Assembly (NCBI GenBank): GCA_002189035.1
Contig: NEEC01000019.1
Location: 124,001-188,000, forward strand
Length of the DNA: 64,000 bases
Origin: Utricularia gibba
Taxonomy: Eukaryota; Streptophyta; Magnoliopsida; Lamiales; Lentibulariaceae
Direction of reading: 5' to 3'
The notes beneath the pieces were generated by a model. It had not been told where the DNA came from, made no database searches, and saw only the letters and a list, made by a program, of their open reading frames with translations. Shown here piece after piece: positions 58,680 to 64,000 of the stretch. The position numbers and the translations under genes were made by a program. The first letter of the stretch is position 1; each line of letters begins with the position of its first letter.

Positions 58680-60887
58680 ATGGCCGAATAGGAGAAGACA
58701 TTGAACGAATTAGATGCTGCTGATCACACTTACAAGGGATTGTGTATCAATTTTTCAGATGATGCAACAAGTGAACTTAAACCTTCCATGATTAATTTTT
58801 TGCCAAAGTTCTATGGGAAGATTGGAGAAAATCCACACGAGCACTTGGATAATATTGCAGCAGTTTGCACATCATTTAAAAGTGCTGGAGTGATGGAAGA
58901 AGCAATTTGTTTGAGGGCATTTCAATTTACTTTGGAAGGAGGATGATAACACACATTTTTCCTAAAATTCATAACACAAAATAGCTATATTTTATCATGA
59001 TTTAGGTTAGATAAATGTGGTTTTTCATGCTTTAGTGGTGTTTATGTTGATCCTATGTGATTATGTTGAAAAGTGGACTAAATCAAGGATTTAGTCCACA
59101 ACTCTTATTACTAACGTTTCAGTAAGTTCAGCAAGGAGATGAGCCGAAAATCAGACTTGCAAACGTGTAAAACAAGCAAAAAAGGGGTGCAAAATCCGGA
59201 GAAGGACAAAGAGCACTATTCTGCTGCTACCGCAGTCTGCAAGTTCAGGCTGGGAACAGTGCTGGCAGTCGGGAATAGTGCTGGCGGTCGGGAATAGTAC
59301 TAGCGGACAGCAACAGTGCAATGGAGTGAAGGAAAGGGGAAATTTATTTTCGAAAAAGAGGAGAGCACGAAGAACACAGAGAGGGGGGGGGGGGGGCGCA
59401 AAGGGGGTCTTCTTCCCTAACGGGAGAAACACCAACCAGAAGGGGGAAGAATGGCCTCCATCAGCAAGAATAGCACCGGAGCCCAATCCAGCGCTACTGT
59501 TCCGGGCTGTGAACAATAGCTAATGGGCGGAAGAACAATCTTTATTTACTTTCTAGTTTTCTGAACATTTCGACTTTCTGCATTTTACTTGTTTACAATG
59601 TTCCCGCCATTTTGGCCAACTTATATGAATGAAATCGTGTTTTATTTCTAAAGCATGAGTGGCTAGAGTCTTAGGGATGCCTTAAGGAGAAGTGGGTGGT
59701 ATGTGCTTAGGTTGATGATGAAATTTAGTTGTCTTCCTTAACTCTTGTTTCTAACAAACCATAGGTAGACCTAAGGAGGGGAGCAAGTAGTTTCACAACT
59801 TAGATGCTTGGTTTAGAGGTAGACCAACAAACCAAGATAGGATCAGTCGGTGTTAGTCCAGGGTAGAACTAGTAGAACCGGGTAGACCTAGTTCTATATG
59901 CCTTGCATGTGGGTAGACCTAATTGTAATGTTGGTTATGATATTGGGGACTAGCTTAAGCCAAAAATATGATGAATGACCTGAGTAGACTTAGGTTATTT
60001 GAAGTTGTGAGTGTAGGAAGATAATAAATTAAGTTAGGAAGCTTAGCATAACACCACCCGCAGACCCTTAAGGCGTCCTAGTATTAGTCTGAGTCAAAAC
60101 CAGTACCTGTTACCTTAGCGAAGAAACCTGATATTGCTTACCTACCTTGTTTACTGAACTTGTTTACTACTGTTAGTCCGAGCTTAGACTAAGACCTACT
60201 ATTATCCAAAATTATGCATGTACTAAACCACTTAACAAGCACAAGCTCTTCGTGATCGACCCCGATATCCACTATACAAGTTTTCCAAATTTGTATTTTG
60301 TGTAGATTAGGGATTATAAATTTATTTGATACGGATTTTCTATTTTTATTTTCAACGATATTAGGAAATTTCCGTTTATCAGAGGAGCAAGAATGTGGTG
60401 TAATTCCTTGAAGCCAAAAAGCATATCAGATTGGGCTGGCATGAAGGAAGCATTCTTGAGCAAATATTTTCCTGCCTCTAAAGCTTAAGGAATTAGAAAA
60501 AAAATCAGTGACATTGAGCAAATGAATGTGGAATCACTTCATGAGTATTGGGAGAGGTTTAATCAATTGCTTGGATCTTGTCCTCACCATGGTTTTCAAT
60601 CTGCTTCCTTGGTCAAATATTTTTATGATGGATTAATGTACACTGATAGATCCATGGTTGATTCAGCAGCAGGGGGGTTCTTGAGAGAAAAGACACCAAC
60701 CGAAGCTCTTTCCTTGCTTGAGGAGTTGGCTGAGCATTCTAGGTATATTATCAGAAAGTAGGCCTCAAACAAGAGAGTATACGAAGTGGAGAGTAAACCT
60801 AGGGTTTCAGAGATTGAAGTCATGAAAAATATTGTTGCTATGTCAGAAATTATGAAGGAGCTATTCTTATTCCAGGCCAAGAACATG
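58680..60887 (+). pseudogene. element A gag, split by a solo LTR and truncated by element B
   Basis: The frame from ATG 58680 has a stop at codon 4 (58689-58691), then runs through a retrotransposon gag N-terminal part (HTYKGLCINFSDDATSELKP; FLPKFYGKIGENPHEHLD) to 58943. A solo LTR intervenes (58944-60381). Gag resumes at about 60387 (ARMWCNSLKPKSISDW), with a stop near 60487, and continues with IEQMNVESLHEYWERFNQLL and SLLEELAEHSRYIIRK. It ends where element B begins at 60888, just before the expected zinc knuckle. Comparison with element B's gag confirms the order. Not functional. Confidence 0.85.
58944..60381 (+). mobile_element. solo LTR of the A family inside element A's gag
   Basis: The 1438-bp unit, TGATAACACAC to TTTATCA, is flanked by perfect GAGGA repeats (58939-58943, 60382-60386). 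It aligns along most of its length with the LTR at 57088-58480, including the GGTAGACC cluster. A run of about 14 G lies at 59383-59396. No primer site or second LTR, so it is a recombination product. Confidence 0.93.
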
Positions 60888-62107
60888 TGTTAACACTGTT
60901 TTTATAGTGTTTTTATATATGTTTTTAAGTGTGCTTTGTAGGGTTAAATGTTGCTTAGGGTGCTAAAATGTCTTCTTTTGCGTATGTGGACTGTTGAAAT
61001 ATGTTTATTGTGAAAATAGGCTCAATTGACAACAATTGAGCTGAAAACTTTAATATTTCGTCTAGTTTGTATTTTAAGTCTTACCAGGGTAAGAGCTAGT
61101 ACTGCAGCAGCGTACTTTCCACGTTGAAAAGTCAAAAGGGGATAGAAAAAAAGCTGTGTAAAAGCCACTTTTGCTGAAAGCAGCCGCCCTTCTGCAAGGA
61201 TAAGATTTGGAGTAGGATCTCTCTTCTAGAAGCCTGAGGAAAAGACAAGACTACTTTTACTTTTGAGCTGCAAAAGGGAAAAGGAAGAGTGAGAGAAAAG
61301 AGAGTACACTGTGCATGTAGAGTGCACAGAGGGACAAATAGGAGTGAGCGGGAGCGAGGAGAACTTCGTTTCTCCAACGAACGTCTCCGGCAACCTCCAA
61401 ATCTACGTGTTTACACCGTCTTTCCGCCCAAAAACTTGATTTCCAGCAGATCTACAATCGAGAGCAACCGCTATACACTTCATTTTTTTTATTTTTTGCA
61501 CTTCTATTTCGCTGACAAACTAACTACTGTTTCCTTTTGCGCCTTTATGCTTTCTGTTACGTTTTGATGCCTTATTGTGAACTCGAAAATGTCGGTAGAC
61601 CTTGCTTTAGCTTATAAACATGTTTACATTTAAGCTTTTCACGTTTGCTTTTAAGTTAAACACGCTTTTACTGTTCCTGCGAACCATGCTCTGTTTCTGC
61701 AAACTATTACTCTGTTTTTAAGCGTTTCATAGCTGGGTTTATGCCTATGGGCTCTCTTGAGTGACACAAGAGCCAGACCCTGATGTAAAACCCAGCCAAA
61801 TTTATTTTATGTTTTCTGCACCTTCACGTTAATTTCAGTCCCTTTTACCCCTGCAACTCGTTTATTCCAGTCACTGTTATTTTAGATCTTACCCGCGCTA
61901 GAATTAAACCCTAGAAAACCCCCCTGTTTCCAGTAAATGTGTTAAAGTTCAGGAAATTACAACCATTTCTTGTGGATTCGACCCTTGTTTGCCACACTAC
62001 ATTAATTCCTGTGATTTTTGTAGTAGAATAGCTAGGTTTATAAATTTCTTATGATGCGTTGACTGTACTAGACCGCAACATTTAGCAACTCATTCCAACG
62101 TTCATCA
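60888..62107 (+). mobile_element. element B: 5' LTR (Ty3/gypsy type)
   Basis: Begins TGTTAACACTG and ends ACGTTCATCA (1220 bp), followed by a primer site and gag. It matches the solo LTR at 29296-30484. The preceding five bases ACATG (60883-60887) should recur after the 3' LTR, beyond this window. Confidence 0.9.
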
Positions 62108-62110
62108 AAA

Positions 62111-62128
62111 TGGCGCTATTGCCGGGGA
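62111..62128 (+). other. element B primer-binding site (tRNA-Asp type)
   Basis: TGGCGCTATTGCCGGGGA, two mismatches to the complement of the plant tRNA-Asp 3' end, three bases after the LTR. Confidence 0.8.
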
Positions 62129-62156
62129 ATGGTGTCTATAAATTTCTCTGTTTTTA

Positions 62157-64000
62157 ATGCATTTACGTTCCTTTGCAGGTGCACTTGAACCTCTTGATTT
62201 GGAGATCGAGAGGACCGAAAAATTACTGAGAAAGAAGCACAATCAAAGTCAGCAAGAGGCTAAGTTGAGAGCCATAGAGATGGCTGACACACCACCAAAT
62301 AACCAACAGCTTGTGAATATCTTGGAGAAGACCATTGGGGAGTATGAGTCACCAGACCATACCTACCGAGGGCATTGTATCACCTTTCCTACATCAGCAA
62401 TTAATTTGAAGTTGAGGCCAGGAACCCTTGCTCTGTTTCCCAAGTATTATGGGAACAAGAATGAGGATCCTCACATGCATATTGATGATTGTATTGCTGT
62501 TGGAGCTGTGCTGCGACCCAAGGACGTGACTGAGGATGATTTACTACTCAGAGTCTTCCAATTTACTCTTGAAGGACATGCCAAGACGTGGTTCAATACA
62601 CTTGAACCCCGAAGTATTAGAAGCTGGATGGAAATGAAGAAAGAATTTTTAAATCAGTTTTTTCCTACCTCTAGAGCAGATGAAATTCGAAGCAAAATTG
62701 AAAATATTTTTCAGGATTATGATGAGCCTTTACATGAATATTGGGACAGGTTTACAACTCCTCTTTCGAGCTGCACACATCATGGATTTGATAAGTTGAA
62801 GCAAGTGAAGTGTTTTTTGAAGGGTTTGACTGCTGCACAAAGAGACAAGTTGGATTTTTCTACACATGGTAATATGAGTACTCTTACCCCATCTGAAGGT
62901 TGGGAGAAAATTAAAGAAATGGTTGGACATTGCAGGCATTCTTAGTCTCGGTCTCGAGCCCAACACCAAGTGCATGAAATGGGGATATTGAGAGAGGATG
63001 AAGCAGCAAGAAATGACAAGGATATTGCTGAATTGAAGGATATGGTGAAAGGTTTATTTCTTGTTCATGCAAAATCTGTGCCTTGTGAAGTATGTGGAAT
63101 TCTGGGACATACTCCAGATCATTGCTCCATGAAAGGAAATCTGGAATAACCACTTGAAGGAGTGAATGCAATGGGGTATATGAATAATAGAGCTGATTAT
63201 TTCAGGCCCAAGAATGACCAGCGTTTCGAGCCTATGAGGAGTCATCCCAATTTTAGTTGGAGAAGCACCAACGTTGAAAATCCTCAACATCTGGGATTTA
63301 CTCAATCGCAGTAACAAACAGCACCACCAATTTCGTTTCAGCAAGGACAGAGTGTTCAACAGGGGAATAGATATCCAAATAAGCCATATCAGCCCCCACA
63401 TCAGAGAGTCGACCAGCCAAGCACTTCAGGTGTTAAACCACCTCCTTCAACTGAAGAAATGATGAAGATGATGCTGGAAAACATGGCCAGACGTGATGCT
63501 GAACAAGCAAAAAGGGATGTTGAATCTGAGAAGATGATGAAGAGTCTTGAGAGGCAAATTGGCCAACTTGCTACAGAGCTCACAGAACTGAAAGGAAATT
63601 CAGGGAAACTACCATCTCAGCCCAATGCCAATCCAAAAGCAAACATTTCTGCTATTGAACTTCATGGGGGAAAGCAACTACCTGACCGAAAGGCCCCTAC
63701 AAGTCATAGTAAAGTGGCTGAAGGTGTTAAAATTAATTCTGAGGATAAGGTGTAGCATGGAAAAGCAGCTGGGGAACCTGTTGTTGAGATCAAGAAAACG
63801 CCTCCTTTCCCTAGAAGATTACAAGCTAGAGCAAGGCAAGAAGAGAAGGACTCTATAATTATAGCCTTGGACTCTGCAATGATTACCATGAAGGCTGTAG
63901 ATTATTTGAAGCAAGTGCCGAAAGGGATGAAAGTATTGAAGGACTTGTGTAGTTCGAAGAGGAAGAACAAGGATGAAGAATTGATCAAAGTCAGTGCTCA
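62157..64000 (+). pseudogene. element B gag (and start of the following polyprotein), interrupted by in-frame stops
   Basis: One frame stays open from 62157 to the window end apart from four stops: TAG 62943, TAA 63147, TAA 63312 and TAG 63753. Visible parts: a retrotransposon gag domain (about 62340-62930, with FPKYYGNKNEDPHMHIDD, FQFTLEGHAKTWFNTL and LHEYWDRF); a CCHC zinc knuckle (CEVCGILGHTPDHC, 63091-63132: C-x2-C-x4-H-x4-C); and a coiled-coil-like Lys/Glu-rich stretch with LERQIGQLATELTEL (about 63547-63590), a pattern of Athila/Tat-like plant gypsy gags. The true start may be 62281 (MADTPPNN). Protease and polymerase would lie beyond the window. The stops suggest it is non-coding today. 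Confidence 0.85.

Noticed and set aside
1-64000. tRNA, rRNA, CRISPR arrays, organelle blocks, a biosynthetic or defence gene cluster
   Set aside because: None seen on reading. The TGGCGCC-type strings are retroelement primer-binding sites, not tRNA genes, and the five host genes have unrelated functions.

Overview
The window is nuclear DNA of a flowering plant, most likely a eudicot or another non-grass angiosperm. This is inferred from GT-AG spliced plant gene families (plant cysteine oxidase, SUVR3, an SMXL4/5-type protein, LIG4 with a plant-type C-terminal tail), AT-rich intergenic DNA, and plant-type transposable elements. No tRNA, rRNA, CRISPR array or bacterial-style operon was seen. 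The species cannot be named from the sequence alone.

Layout. Positions 1-6150 are AT-rich with no recognisable gene. Positions 6150-14550 hold two decayed Ty1/copia elements on the minus strand, broken by three later solo LTRs (7414-8632, 11093-12454, 13175-13795), each with readable target-site duplications. Positions 16240-22400 are a compact gene island: plant cysteine oxidase (+), SUVR3 (-) and the E2 subunit of mitochondrial 2-oxoglutarate dehydrogenase (-). Positions 22900-30500 are repeats: a MITE-like element with 14-bp inverted repeats, an old LTR with its primer-binding site, a PIF/Harbinger transposase relic, a second MITE-like unit and a clean solo LTR. DNA ligase IV (+, 27 exons) fills 30737-38210. 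After about 5 kb of intergenic DNA comes an SMXL4/5-like gene (+, 43336-46584) with a G-quadruplex-type tract just before its start codon.

The right quarter is nested mobile DNA. A Mutator-like element (47461-55542) has long terminal inverted repeats and a dead transposase. It was hit inside its SWIM zinc-finger codons by a PIF/Harbinger element (49949-53430) that still has matching ends, a TTA duplication and two apparently intact genes. From 57088 to the window end lies a stack of Ty3/gypsy-type elements with tRNA-Asp-type primer sites: element A, a solo LTR of A's own family inside A's gag, and element B inserted further along the same gag.

The five host genes do unrelated jobs (oxygen sensing, histone methylation, TCA cycle, end-joining repair, phloem development); nothing suggests a functional cluster. 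The most notable host-gene observations are an apparent one-base frameshift in LIG4 exon 15, a 7-nt microexon in LIG4, an in-frame duplicated splice donor that repeats the lipoyl-lysine motif of the E2 gene, and the 5'UTR G-tract of the SMXL gene. Exon coordinates were derived by hand from reading frame and splice consensus and have not been checked against transcripts. I found no convincing unknown defence or metabolic system.
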